From: an uncultured Clostridia bacterium
GTDB lineage: Bacteria > Bacillota > Clostridia > Lachnospirales > Bianqueaceae
DNA: 42,891 nucleotides
Assembly (NCBI GenBank): GCA_944376225.1
Contig: CALWBZ010000115.1
Location: 1 to 42,891 of the forward strand
Direction of reading: 5' to 3'
This document shows positions 35,761 to 42,891 of this stretch, piece by piece; position 1 is the stretch's first letter, and every line of letters starts with the position of its first letter. A program made the position numbers and the translations under genes. Under the pieces are notes generated by a model. The model worked only from the letters and a program-made list of their open reading frames with translations, was not told the DNA's origin and did not search any database.

Positions 35761-36106
35761 AACCTTCACTCCTTTCGGCTTGAACTACTTATTCTGTAAT
35801 CATTATACCCTAAGACTTCAAAGAAAACAAGAAAGAATCTGTTAAATAAGTCTATACTTTTTGTTAGGCATCTGTAGCAAAATAGAGACTCCAATAAGGA
35901 GAAGGTATCTGGATGGATAACATTATCGGGACGGTATGTGGTTGATGTTGTGCGAAGATTGACGCTTTTCATGCGTAAGAGCAGAGGTTTTAGGCATTGA
36001 TTGGCAAGATGAAACAGGCAAGAGATCCACTCTCTGCCCGGTTCTTTTTATGCAACTATTCCCAAGCTATCCCCAAAACGCAGGTTTTCACATTTTTCCC
36101 AAAACA
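35761..36106. other. intergenic stretch with an orphan plus-strand terminator
   Basis: This holds the copy-2 promoter and the upstream edge of the duplication. It also holds a plus-strand hairpin, GGCAAGAGA (36017-36025) with TCTCTGCC (36031-36038), followed by TTCTTTTT. No plus-strand gene precedes that terminator, so a small RNA or a relic is possible. No protein-coding frame was recognised. Confidence 0.5.
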
Positions 36107-36140
36107 AAACCGCCTAGATAATGTCTTATCTAAGCGGTTT
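36107..36140 (-). terminator. terminator of tRNA-Trp
   Basis: On the minus strand AAACCGCTTAGATAA and TTATCTAGGCGGTTT form a long stem followed by TGTTTTGGG, directly after the tRNA. Confidence 0.8.
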
Positions 36141-36146
36141 CTTCAA

Positions 36147-36219
36147 CAGAGGAAGTAGGACTCGAACCCACGACATTCGGTTTTGGAGACCGACGTTCTA
36201 CCGACTGAACTATTCCTCT
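36147..36219 (-). tRNA. trnW: tRNA-Trp (anticodon CCA)
   Basis: This is a 73-base cloverleaf with acceptor stem AGAGGAA/TTCCTCT, D stem GTTC/GAAC, anticodon stem TCGGT/ACCGA with loop CTCCAAA, T stem GTGGG/CCTAC with TTCGAGT, and discriminator G. The 3' CCA is not encoded and must be added enzymatically. It stands alone with its own terminator. Confidence 0.97.
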
Positions 36220-36342
36220 ATGCTCAAAGCAAAACCTATTGTACAGGAAAAGAGAGGATTTGTCAATACAATTTTCAAAATCAACTGGAAAAAAGGAAAA
36301 TGTTACAAAGTGAAGAAACGGTTAATAAATTTGTAAAACTCT

Positions 36343-36418
36343 TTGCAGAGAGGTATGACATGTGGTATAATAGGCGCAGCAGGGCAGCATTCTCAAAAAG
36401 CAGAGAATGAGCTGCGCC
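36343..36418 (+). promoter_or_regulatory. leader element copy D with promoter, first hairpin only
   Basis: TTGCAG (36343-36348), 17 bp, TATAAT (36366-36371). Then GGCGCAGC (36373-36380) pairs with GCTGCGCC (36411-36418), with inner CATTCTC (36388-36394) and GAGAATG (36403-36409). The second hairpin seen in copies A and C is absent. The cohesin-like gene starts about 100 bp later. Confidence 0.75.
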
Positions 36419-36518
36419 CTGAGTCCGAGACATGAGGGATATAAAAGCTATTGTATAGAACGAATGGCGTTATTTTAAAGAAGATTTTTGGAGTACGAAC
36501 AGATAGGAGTGACTTTGA

Positions 36519-38462
36519 ATGAGAATTGTGTATAAGAGGCTCATGGCGTGCTTTTGCGCCATGTTGTGTCTAGTGGGGGTATGGAGCATGTCCCATAGCC
36601 GGGTGTATGCCGCGGTGGTGGATCTCAATGTGCAAGTCAGCTCTACGGAAGTAGAGGTCGGAGACTGGGTGACGGTAACGCTCCGTTTCCGAAGCAATGA
36701 GGACTTAGCCGGCGCTTATGCCAGGATCACCTATAACCCCAATCTGCTGGAATACACAAGCGGAGACGCGGAGGGGGATACGGGTTCTCTCATGATCAGC
36801 AGTATGGAGGCCGAGGTATCCACAACATTGGAGTATACCCTTAATTTTACGGCGCTGGCGGAGGGAAGCGCTTCTATTGAAGTGGCGGAAAGCGCTTTAT
36901 ATGATGAACAGGCGCAGAGTCTCGGCTCGCCGACAGGAAGTCAGACGATTCAGATTAATGCCCAAGGAACCTTGTCTTCCGACGCCACGCTGCAAAGCCT
37001 GATGGTTTCCTACGGAAATCTGGAACCGGCTTTTTCCGCTAATGTGATGGAATATACAATGACGGTGCCGAATCGAATCACGTCTGTGACGATTACGCCT
37101 GTAGCCAGTGATCCCACAGCCGCCGTACAGGTGTCGGGAGTGTCGGAGCTTGCCGTCGGAGAAAATACAAGACAGGTAACGATTATCGCGCCGGACGGGA
37201 CGACGAATGTCTATACGATCCATATCACGCGGGAAGCGGCGGAAGACTCGGCCCAGGACAGCAGTTCTGCCGAGAATAGTTCCGGAGCGGAGGAAAGCAG
37301 TAAGGAAGAATCATCCGAGACAGAGGAAAGCAGTCAGGAAGACTCTTCTAAAGAAGAGTCTTCGGGAGAATCCTATGGTACGATTTCATTTCGGGTGGAC
37401 GGACTGACCATGTATTTACAGTCAATCCCTCAAAATGCGGAGATTCCCCGTGGATTTGAGAAGATTTCCTATGCATATCAGCGGGAAAACTTTGATGTGG
37501 CGCAGACGCCGGATCAGAGCCTGACGCTGTTTTATCTCGCGGACTTTAGAGGAGAGAACGGAGCCTTTTATCTATATGATCCCGCGGCGGATACGTGCTA
37601 TAACAGTATCCCGTTATATTCGAACGGACATGTGCAGATCCTGCTCAATGCGGATCAGGGAGGACGTGTGCCCAAGGGATGCGCGCTGGAGACGGCCGTG
37701 ATTGACGGGCATGAGATCCGAGTCTATGTGGCGGGCGGCTTAAGCGCCCAGGACGCAAGAGAATATATAGTCTATGCCATGGGTGAGGATGGAGCGGCGG
37801 ACTACTATCGATATGATGTAAGAAGCGGAACGATGGGATACTATATGGATGATTTTGAAAGCGGTGAAGAGGAAGCCGGTACCTCATCAGACTCCGAGGA
37901 ATCCCAGGCGCTCCCGGTCAATTCCAACGGGGGGAACGGAAACAGCGGCGGAACATTTGGCGGAATTATGCGTTATACGCCGTATATCCTTCTGGCGCTC
38001 ATTCTGATGACGCTGATTCTGATCATTGTCATAGTATTGTTGGCGCGTTCGTATCGAAAGAGAAGGATGCGGGACGATGAGCTTCAGTATGACCAGCGAG
38101 CTGAGATCGATCCCACAGAAGAAGCGGAGGAACCGGAAGATCCGGAGGATATCCAGCTTGACAGTGATGCTTTTGATAAATGGAAAGAAGCCACGCAGAG
38201 GATTCCGGTGATGAAGATGACCGAAGTACAGACGACGACGATCGAGGCGGTGACGGGGATGATCCCTGTGCTGGAAAGCACGCAAAACCTTTCGGAGACG
38301 GTGGCGGCGGCCCAGGAGACGAAGGTGGTTCCCGAAGAGATCGCGGAGAAGGAAGATATGCAAGAGCCCTCTGAGGAGGAAGATGCGCCGCAGGAGACGG
38401 AGAATCCCCAGACGGAGGAGGACGCGTATAAGCCGTTGACGCCGGAAGAGTTTTTCTTATAA
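36519..38462 (+). CDS. membrane-anchored surface protein with cohesin-like and cadherin-like domains
   Basis: This 647-residue protein has a signal peptide (1-32), then a cohesin-type beta-sandwich (about 33-145; VEVGDWVTVTLRF, YNPNLLEY). A cadherin-like beta-sandwich module follows (about 158-238; DATLQSLMVS, NVMEYTMTVPN, PDGTTNVYTIHITR), then a Ser/Glu linker (about 242-285) and an unrecognised globular domain (about 288-455). One membrane helix (about 486-510) leads into an acidic cytoplasmic tail of about 135 residues. The long intracellular tail suggests signalling or attachment rather than simple anchoring. It is preceded by leader copy D and followed by the rhomboid-like gene after 27 bp. 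Confidence 0.75.
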   Translation: MRIVYKRLMACFCAMLCLVGVWSMSHSRVYAAVVDLNVQVSSTEVEVGDWVTVTLRFRSNEDLAGAYARITYNPNLLEYTSGDAEGDTGSLMISSMEAEVSTTLEYTLNFTALAEGSASIEVAESALYDEQAQSLGSPTGSQTIQINAQGTLSSDATLQSLMVSYGNLEPAFSANVMEYTMTVPNRITSVTITPVASDPTAAVQVSGVSELAVGENTRQVTIIAPDGTTNVYTIHITREAAEDSAQDSSSAENSSGAEESSKEESSETEESSQEDSSKEESSGESYGTISFRVDGLTMYLQSIPQNAEIPRGFEKISYAYQRENFDVAQTPDQSLTLFYLADFRGENGAFYLYDPAADTCYNSIPLYSNGHVQILLNADQGGRVPKGCALETAVIDGHEIRVYVAGGLSAQDAREYIVYAMGEDGAADYYRYDVRSGTMGYYMDDFESGEEEAGTSSDSEESQALPVNSNGGNGNSGGTFGGIMRYTPYILLALILMTLILIIVIVLLARSYRKRRMRDDELQYDQRAEIDPTEEAEEPEDPEDIQLDSDAFDKWKEATQRIPVMKMTEVQTTTIEAVTGMIPVLESTQNLSETVAAAQETKVVPEEIAEKEDMQEPSEEEDAPQETENPQTEEDAYKPLTPEEFFL

Positions 38463-38489
38463 GTATGGTCAAGATGGAGAGAGGAGAGT

Positions 38490-39347
38490 ATGCCCGTGAA
38501 ATTCATGGATAAGCTGGAACGCAAATTAGGGAAATACGCGATTCGGAACCTGATGCTTTATATCATCTTAGGAAACATCGCCGTCTATTTGCTATGTATG
38601 TTTAATACCAACTTGGTATCGTACTTATACCTAGATCCTGAGGCGGTACTTTCCGGGCAGGTATGGAGGCTGATTACCTTCCTGTTTATACCGCCCTCGA
38701 TTAGCTACTCCCAGTTTTTCTTGGTAGCGCTCTCCTTATATTTTTATTATTTTATCGGGAAGATGCTGGAAAATCAATGGGGAGCCTTTCGGTTTAACGT
38801 ATTCTATCTGATCGGCGTCATTTGCACGATCGTGGTCTCGTTAATCTTTAACTTCAGTGTAGTGGGAGCTTCATATCTTAACGAATCGCTGTTCTTGGCC
38901 TTCGCGACCTTGTTCCCCAACATGCAGGTGCTGCTTTTCTTCTTCATTCCGATTAAGGTAAAGTGGATGGGAATCTTCGTGGCGGCGCTCATGATTTTTC
39001 AGTTTTTCGCCGGTGGATGGGCGATCAAATTGATGATTTTAGCCAGCTTCCTGAACTACATCCTGTTCTTTTGGCCCGTTCTCTGGGATAAGATCAAATA
39101 TGGCCGACGCAGAGAGCAGTATTTTAAGAAAGTCAATTTTAAGAATGGTTCCGGAGGGAAGATCATTCAGGACGTCGCTTTTCACCGGTGCTGTATTTGT
39201 GGAAAGACGGAAAAGGACGATCCCAATATGCAGTTTCGGTATTGTTCCCAATGCGACGGTTCGCGGGAGTACTGCATGGATCATCTGTATGACCATGTGC
39301 ATTATAAGGATCCCAACCGCAGCTGGACGCCGCCCGAAGGACAGTGA
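38490..39347 (+). CDS. rhomboid-like membrane protein lacking catalytic residues, with C-terminal zinc-binding cysteines
   Basis: This 285-residue polytopic protein has five to six hydrophobic segments (about 18-205). The rhomboid/derlin hallmarks WRLITFLFIPP and GKMLENQWGAFRFNVFYLIG are present. The serine-protease GxSG motif is replaced by GASYLNES, and the histidine helix reads ASFLNYILFF, so proteolysis is unlikely. The cytoplasmic tail (about 230-275) has CCICGK and CSQC pairs, probably a zinc ribbon. The ATG at 38490 is very close to its SD; an ATG at 38505 is a reasonable alternative. It lies between the surface protein and a DUF1836 gene in one transcript. Confidence 0.65.
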   Translation: MPVKFMDKLERKLGKYAIRNLMLYIILGNIAVYLLCMFNTNLVSYLYLDPEAVLSGQVWRLITFLFIPPSISYSQFFLVALSLYFYYFIGKMLENQWGAFRFNVFYLIGVICTIVVSLIFNFSVVGASYLNESLFLAFATLFPNMQVLLFFFIPIKVKWMGIFVAALMIFQFFAGGWAIKLMILASFLNYILFFWPVLWDKIKYGRRREQYFKKVNFKNGSGGKIIQDVAFHRCCICGKTEKDDPNMQFRYCSQCDGSREYCMDHLYDHVHYKDPNRSWTPPEGQ

Positions 39348-39359
39348 GGAGTATAGGCG

Positions 39360-39917
39360 ATGGATGTACAGGAGATGATCGAGCGCTTGGTGCTTTGCCA
39401 GCCCATCGAATATAAAGAACTGCCTTCGATTCCACTATATATGGATCAGGTGATTACGTTTCTGGAGGAACGGCTGCGGTCTTCCGTGGGTGATGAGGAG
39501 GGCAAGAGTCCCACCAAGACGATGATCAATAATTATACAAAATTGGGAATCCTTCCGCCATCGGAGAAGAAGAAATATTCCCGCGAGCATCTGCTCCTTC
39601 TGATTCTCATGTGGAGGATGAAGCCGGTCATGAATATATCGGACATCGGAATCTTTACCTCTAAACTGCTGCGGGAATTACCGGAGGAAGAAGATCAGAA
39701 AAACTTTTACAATGCCTTTTTGGAGATGGAACGGGAGATGAGGACTTCCTTATATGCCGAGATCGAGCGCCAGTTTGAACAGGTCAAAAAGGATCTGGGC
39801 CAGCAAGACGAGAACGCGGCTTTAATGTACGCCCTGCTGCTCGCGGACCACGCGGCGGAGGAAAAGCGTCTGGCAGAATTGATCTTGGCGGAGCTCTCAA
39901 AATCATCCCCAAAATAA
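39360..39917 (+). CDS. DUF1836 family protein
   Basis: This 185-residue cytoplasmic protein of the Firmicutes DUF1836 family is recognised by the MINNYTKLGILPPSEKKKYSREHLLLL stretch (about 55-82). It resembles a MerR-like helix-turn-helix with wing, so DNA binding is plausible. The rest is helical. It starts 13 bp after the rhomboid-like gene with GAGGAG as SD, and is followed by two hairpins. Targets are unknown. Confidence 0.75.
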   Translation: MDVQEMIERLVLCQPIEYKELPSIPLYMDQVITFLEERLRSSVGDEEGKSPTKTMINNYTKLGILPPSEKKKYSREHLLLLILMWRMKPVMNISDIGIFTSKLLRELPEEEDQKNFYNAFLEMEREMRTSLYAEIERQFEQVKKDLGQQDENAALMYALLLADHAAEEKRLAELILAELSKSSPK

Positions 39918-39919
39918 AA

Positions 39920-39990
39920 CCGCATGCCTTTTGAGGCATACGGCCGGACGCGCCTTTAGCAATCATTGTCTAAAGGCGCGTTTGATTAAA
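39920..39990 (+). terminator. double hairpin terminator after the DUF1836 gene
   Basis: CCGCATGCCT/AGGCATACGG (39920-39943) is followed by ACGCGCCTTTAG/CTAAAGGCGCGT (39948-39981) and then TTTGATT. The second hairpin is the likely terminator. Confidence 0.75.
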
Positions 39991-39993
39991 AAT

Positions 39994-40018
39994 AAAAAAG
40001 CCCCCAAAGGAGCTTTTT
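39994..40018 (-). terminator. terminator of the cold-shock gene
   Basis: On the minus strand AAAAAGCTCC pairs with GGGGCTTTTTT around a short loop, followed by ATTTTT. It lies 12 bp after the csp stop codon. Confidence 0.8.
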
Positions 40019-40029
40019 CATAAACCGAC

Positions 40030-40245
40030 TCAGCCAACGATCTGTACGTTAACCGCACGCATCTTGCTGCTGTTCTTGGGATCGGCTTCTACGTCGAAGG
40101 TAACCTTCTGTCCCTCATTCAGGGTCTTAAAGCCGTCCACCATGATGGAAGAGAAATGAACGAACACGTCGTCACCGCCCTCATCGTTAGAGATGAAGCC
40201 GTAACCCTTCTCAGCGTTGAACCATTTAACGGTACCGGAATTCAT
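40030..40245 (-). CDS. csp: cold-shock protein
   Basis: This 71-residue single OB-fold RNA chaperone has both nucleic-acid-binding motifs: RNP1 KGYGFIS (about 14-20) and RNP2 VFVHFSS (about 27-33). It binds single-stranded RNA and melts secondary structure. The ATG at 40245 follows a strong AAAGGAGG. The long AT-rich leader upstream (to about 40400 on the minus strand) is typical of cold-inducible csp genes, but no cold-box consensus was verified. Confidence 0.95.
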   Translation of the reverse strand: MNSGTVKWFNAEKGYGFISNDEGGDDVFVHFSSIMVDGFKTLNEGQKVTFDVEADPKNSSKMRAVNVQIVG

Positions 40246-40509
40246 GAAAACACCTCCTTTGATAGATTGCATCGAACTGTATCAAAAAATCACATATTTT
40301 GTAAGCCAATAATGTAATACTGACCTACAGAACATGTGAAATCAATGAGACATCTGGATACAAGAACAATATACAACATCTTCCATGAAAAGTCAAGAGG
40401 AAAAATAAAATTTGATACAATTTGTAATCATAGAAAAAAATAACCGTGTATGATATAATAGACCCGGTGAGTTGTCATTTGAAAAACGGATCAAAAGGAG
40501 GAGAACAAG

Positions 40510-41262
40510 ATGGGAAAATGGGATGTATTGCGAGGATATCGGGAAAACCAAGAGGAGAGCGTCAGCGAAGAAAAGAAGGGGCTCCCCCAGCCGGCGTTGG
40601 AAACGGTGCGAGGAGAAGGGCAGGAGATCTCTCTACCGACGGATTTTGAAGAACTTCTTGTTGAGCGGGATATGCTGGAAATTCTAAAGGATCGGCACAG
40701 CATCCGGCGGTACGGCGAGGCTCCCTTAACATTAAAAGAGCTTTCCTTTCTGCTCTGGTATACCCAAGGAACGAAGAAGGTGGTTGGCAGAACCAAAAAG
40801 GCGGCTTTTAAGACGGTTCCTTCCGCGGGGGCGAGGCATCCGTTGGAGTGCTATGTCGCCGTACAGCGTGTGGAGGGTTTGACGCCGGGGCTCTACCATT
40901 ACCGTTCTCTCTCCCATCAGTTAGAGTTGATATACGAATCGGAGAATCTGAGAGAAAGAGTAACAAAAGCGGCCTACGATCAGGAATATGTGGGAACGGC
41001 CCCTGTCATTTTTATTTGGACGGCGGTGCCTCGAAGAACCTATTGGCGGTATCCCGATCAGGCGGAAAAATATGTGCTGCTGGACGCGGGACACGTGTGC
41101 GAAAACTTGTATCTTATCTGCTCCGCCATCGGCTGCGGCACATGCGGGGTCGGATATTACCGCCAAGAGGAGTCGGATCGGCTGGTGGGCGTGGACGGAC
41201 AGGAGGAACTGACCGTTTATATGGCGCCGGTGGGAAAGAAGACGGAGGCTGCGGAAGCCTAG
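40510..41262 (+). CDS. SagB/ThcOx-type nitroreductase-like oxidoreductase
   Basis: This 250-residue FMN-dependent oxidoreductase belongs to the SagB group. The signature elements are RHSIRRYGEAPLTLKELSFLLWYTQG (about 59-84), VPSAGARHPLECYVAV (about 105-120) and the C-terminal LICSAIGCGTCGVG. SagB enzymes oxidise azolines in RiPP toxin clusters, but many clostridial members stand alone with no precursor peptide or cyclodehydratase. None is seen here, so the role is unknown. AAAAGGAGG precedes the ATG, and a -10 TATAAT lies at 40454-40459. Confidence 0.85.
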   Translation: MGKWDVLRGYRENQEESVSEEKKGLPQPALETVRGEGQEISLPTDFEELLVERDMLEILKDRHSIRRYGEAPLTLKELSFLLWYTQGTKKVVGRTKKAAFKTVPSAGARHPLECYVAVQRVEGLTPGLYHYRSLSHQLELIYESENLRERVTKAAYDQEYVGTAPVIFIWTAVPRRTYWRYPDQAEKYVLLDAGHVCENLYLICSAIGCGTCGVGYYRQEESDRLVGVDGQEELTVYMAPVGKKTEAAEA

Positions 41263-41265
41263 ACA

Positions 41266-41760
41266 TCATCCCGCAATCAGCGACATTCCCCCATAATACC
41301 CAAGCAGAGCGCCGATGAGAACAATCGCGCCGGGCACGATATAGGCGGAGATCTTTCCCAGCAGATTTTCCAGTTTTTGAATGACTCTTGTTCCCTGCAG
41401 CCTATTGTATCCAAGATAAAGAAGGATTAACGGAAGCACATACATAAGATCATAGACAAGAATAAAAAGAAAAACCAAAGGAAAGGCGAAATGATATCCG
41501 GTTAGGAGCGTCAAAAATCCGAAATAGGGCAAGGCGCTGGTCAATTCTACGGCGCAGAAGGCGGCTCCCATCATGAACAAAGAGATCGGAGAAAGACTGA
41601 CGGGCGCCTTAGGGGAGTCCCCCTCGTCGCATCCCAGGCAGCTATCAAGGGACAGGGGAAATAATAATCCCGGCAAATCCTTAAAAATCGCAGAGCTGAC
41701 CGTTGATGAGGCGTACGCCCGCGAGTTTATCAAAACCGCGCCAAGCGTCCACCACTTCAA
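41266..41760 (-). pseudogene. N-terminally truncated GAP/SfLAP-like membrane protein gene
   Basis: The readable 164 residues contain the later transmembrane segments of a GAP/sulfolipid-addressing-type (LysE-superfamily-like) membrane protein: FMMGAAFCAVELTSALPYFGFLTLL and a final IVLIGALLGYYGGM helix. The first 45 residues look unrelated. The only possible start is a TTG at 41760 without an SD, and the family's first helices are missing. The gene was probably cut when the adjacent element inserted. Its 3' end is 3 bp from the SagB-like stop codon. Confidence 0.6.
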
Positions 41761-41803
41761 GACGAGCCAGTGGAAAGATATCCGAATTGATATCTTAATC
41801 TAA
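41696..41803 (+). pseudogene. 3' fragment of an unknown plus-strand gene
   Basis: The plus-strand frame ending at 41803 reads TVDEAYAREFIKTAPSVHHF and then KTSQWKDIRIDILI. Codon choice there is natural for this genome, and the frame ends just before a strong terminator, as a real gene would. Upstream the frame runs into the antisense of the membrane gene. I do not recognise the family. It is probably a gene tail left at the element boundary. Confidence 0.35.
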
Positions 41804-41808
41804 AACTT

Positions 41809-41851
41809 AAAGCCCGACTCTTTCGGCTATCCGAAAAGAGCCGGGCTTTTT
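41809..41851 (+). terminator. strong bidirectional-type hairpin at the element edge
   Basis: AAAGCCCG-CTCTTTCGG pairs with CCGAAAAGAG-CGGGCTTT around CTAT and is followed by TTTTT. It fits as the terminator of the gene fragment ending at 41803. Confidence 0.8.
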
Positions 41852-41859
41852 GCTGTTTA

Positions 41860-41914
41860 TGCGAAATCGCACATTTTTGTTTTTGCTTCTTTTGCGATAC
41901 AATGAAATCGCAAA
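41860..41914 (+). promoter_or_regulatory. promoter and two palindromes before tnpV
   Basis: TGCGA-AA-TCGCA (41860-41871) lies upstream of a TTTTGT-17-TACAAT promoter (-10 at 41898-41903). TTTGCGAT (41891-41898) and ATCGCAAA (41907-41914) form an 8-bp perfect inverted repeat across the -10 box and the start of the SD. A repressor would control both transcription and SD access; none is encoded in the window. Confidence 0.55.
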
Positions 41915-41927
41915 GGAGGTATTTGCT

Positions 41928-42224
41928 ATGAAAGATAATCTTACAGACATAGGAATCTGGGGTCAAAGGCACTATCAGTACCTGAAAGAAAACCGTCCGA
42001 CGACCGTCAACGTTATGAGAATGAACGGGACGTTGAACTCTTATCTGCGAGAGGTTGACGAGCAGGCGGAAGAAATGACTTTTCAGTTGGTAAAACAGCT
42101 TGCCAACCATGAAGGTGTCACCGAAGAATTGAAGGCCCGTAACCAAATGGCTTGGGTCGGCGCTATGAACAACATCCGCGACCGGGTAAACGAGATTGTG
42201 CTGAACGAGGTGATCTTCGTATGA
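41928..42224 (+). CDS. TnpV family transposon-encoded protein
   Basis: This 98-residue protein matches the TnpV family found on clostridial mobilisable transposons: LTDIGIWGQRHYQYLKENRP, LNSYLREVDEQAEEM and QMAWVGAMNNIRDRVNEIV. It lacks the first 20 or so residues of many homologues, but the ATG follows AAAGGAGG, so this start is real. Function is not established. Its stop codon overlaps the next ATG by 4 bp. Confidence 0.85.
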   Translation: MKDNLTDIGIWGQRHYQYLKENRPTTVNVMRMNGTLNSYLREVDEQAEEMTFQLVKQLANHEGVTEELKARNQMAWVGAMNNIRDRVNEIVLNEVIFV

Positions 42225-42496
42225 CGATACTGGAAGATCTATGGTACGGCAACATCAACCCGCACGAAACATTTTTGATTCAAAACCGGCAGTTCAAACA
42301 CCTGCTCTCTCTAATGGGCAAAAGCCGTGATAAACTCACCGACACCTTCACCAATCAGCAAAAGGAACTGCTTGAAAAATACGACGATGCAGTCAATGAG
42401 ATACACTCCCTCACAGAGCAGTCCGCCTTCCAATACGGCTTCTCCCTCGGCGTTCGATTGGTGACGGAAAGCGTATCAACCCAACTTGCAACATAA
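42221..42496 (+). CDS. DUF6809 family protein
   Basis: This 91-residue helical protein of the DUF6809 family usually accompanies TnpV on Firmicute mobile elements. The N-terminus MTILEDLWYGNINPHE and the FQYGFSLGVRLVTES C-terminal motif identify it. The ATGA overlap with tnpV means coupled translation. Function is unknown; a terminator follows at 42505-42532. Confidence 0.85.
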   Translation: MTILEDLWYGNINPHETFLIQNRQFKHLLSLMGKSRDKLTDTFTNQQKELLEKYDDAVNEIHSLTEQSAFQYGFSLGVRLVTESVSTQLAT

Positions 42497-42504
42497 GATT
42501 AGAT

Positions 42505-42532
42505 GAAAAGCGGGGCTTCGGCTCCGCTTTTC
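42505..42532 (+). terminator. terminator of the tnpV-DUF6809 operon
   Basis: GAAAAGCGG pairs with CCGCTTTTC around a CTTCGG-containing loop, 8 bp after the stop codon. The T-run is short (ATTTAT). Confidence 0.7.
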
Positions 42533-42792
42533 ATTTATGAATATTGCACCCACTTTTTTGAATTACGATTTTGAATACTGCTCCCAGCTTCGCTAAACCT
42601 CATTTCTGTTTATATAGGATAACTGCACGCACTTTTTGAACACGGGTATCGTCGGCTATTAAGATTTAAAAACAGAAAACCTGCCAAAACACAAAATGTC
42701 ACAATTATTCCAGTGCAAAAGACTTGACAAATTGAATCAGACAGTGTATAATAATGTCACATGGATACCAAGACAAAAAAGTTGGTGATGAT
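42533..42792. other. intergenic stretch with a degenerate direct repeat and a consensus promoter
   Basis: TGCACCCACTTTTTT near 42545 and TGCACGCACTTTTTG near 42625 are imperfect direct repeats of unknown meaning. TTGACA (42724-42729), 17 bp and TATAAT (42747-42752) form a perfect consensus promoter 40 bp before the last gene. No other gene was seen. Confidence 0.65.
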
Positions 42793-42891
42793 ATGAGATT
42801 AGATGAAGTCGCAACGGTTCGAACCGGAGCGGTAACGGGTAGAAAGAAAGCCGAAGAAGGTATGCGGTCTTCCTTTCGTTATAAAATGCTG
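42793..42891 (+). CDS. type I restriction specificity subunit-like gene, cut by the window end
   Basis: Thirty-three codons are visible, starting MRLDEVATVRTGAVTGRKKA. This resembles the N-terminus of short HsdS-like (restriction endonuclease subunit S) proteins carried by clostridial mobile elements, including the conserved RTG turn. A perfect consensus promoter lies just upstream, so strong expression is expected. The methyltransferase partner would lie outside the window. Confidence 0.55.
   Translation, partial: MRLDEVATVRTGAVTGRKKAEEGMRSSFRYKML

Larger units (their letters stand above)
33663..35900 (-). repeat. tandem duplication of about 1.1 kb, gene plus promoter
   Basis: Two direct copies (about 33663-34810 and 34861-35900) share the whole coding sequence except repeat-unit number, the SD, the promoter and about 100 bp further upstream. 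Differences are mostly single bases. This indicates duplication followed by modest divergence. Confidence 0.85.

Noticed and set aside
40510-41262. A RiPP toxin cluster suggested by the SagB-like enzyme
   Set aside because: No SagC/SagD-like cyclodehydratase, precursor peptide or ABC exporter is found nearby.

Overview
The window looks like chromosome from a gut-type Lachnospiraceae (Clostridia) bacterium. The evidence is family content and style: strong AGGAGG ribosome binding sites, low-GC Gram-positive protein families (DUF1836, DUF4358, the CmpB-like membrane family, TnpV/DUF6809), no outer-membrane genes, many lipoproteins, and a tRNA-Trp without an encoded CCA. Most of it is moderately GC-rich. 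Two stretches are visibly AT-richer: about 29.9-32.5 kb and 41.8 kb to the right end. Both carry mobile-element genes.

Layout. 0-6 kb: housekeeping and stress genes (adenosine deaminase, a serine beta-lactamase-like hydrolase, a histidine phosphatase, rubrerythrin) with two paralogous CmpB-like membrane proteins facing each other. 6-15.4 kb: a glycan-degradation block with an Asp-box propeller protein, an L-arabinose/L-fucose isomerase-family enzyme, a 1477-residue STAND/NACHT-like ATPase, and a GH88 unsaturated glucuronyl hydrolase. The ATPase and GH88 share a transcript. 15.6-18.3 kb: a eukaryotic-type glycogen branching enzyme and pyroglutamyl peptidase. 18.4-23.3 kb: a tight five-gene run of CobW GTPase with a His/Cys repeat, SGNH hydrolase, DUF4358 lipoprotein, CobW-like/YcgQ-like fusion, and proA. 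23.3-29.2 kb: an ECF-like sigma factor, an AraC regulator, an acidic lipoprotein, a cyclophilin lipoprotein and a GH95 fucosidase-type enzyme. 29.3-33.7 kb: a double-Nudix gene whose second half is AT-rich, then a decayed prophage (ImmA, CI-type repressor, operators, a beheaded cro-like gene, holin, endolysin). 33.6-36.2 kb: a tandem pair of Ser/Glu-repeat lipoproteins and tRNA-Trp. 36.5-41.3 kb: a cohesin-like surface protein, a rhomboid-like protein without catalytic residues, DUF1836, a cold-shock protein and a SagB-type oxidoreductase. 41.3-42.9 kb: a truncated membrane gene at the edge of a TnpV/DUF6809 element that runs off the right end into an HsdS-like gene.

The least explained structure is a dispersed leader element with four copies (6106-6190, 6220-6287, 24902-24983, 36366-36418). 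Three copies begin with an extended -10 box. All then have a GGCGCA(GC)...GCTGCGCC hairpin, and three carry all or part of a second hairpin. The copies precede the propeller gene, the acidic lipoprotein gene and the cohesin-like gene, so they look like a shared 5' regulatory RNA or promoter module. Other points of interest are the STAND ATPase inside a sugar operon, the CobW-YcgQ fusion, and the prophage switch region with 17-bp operators.
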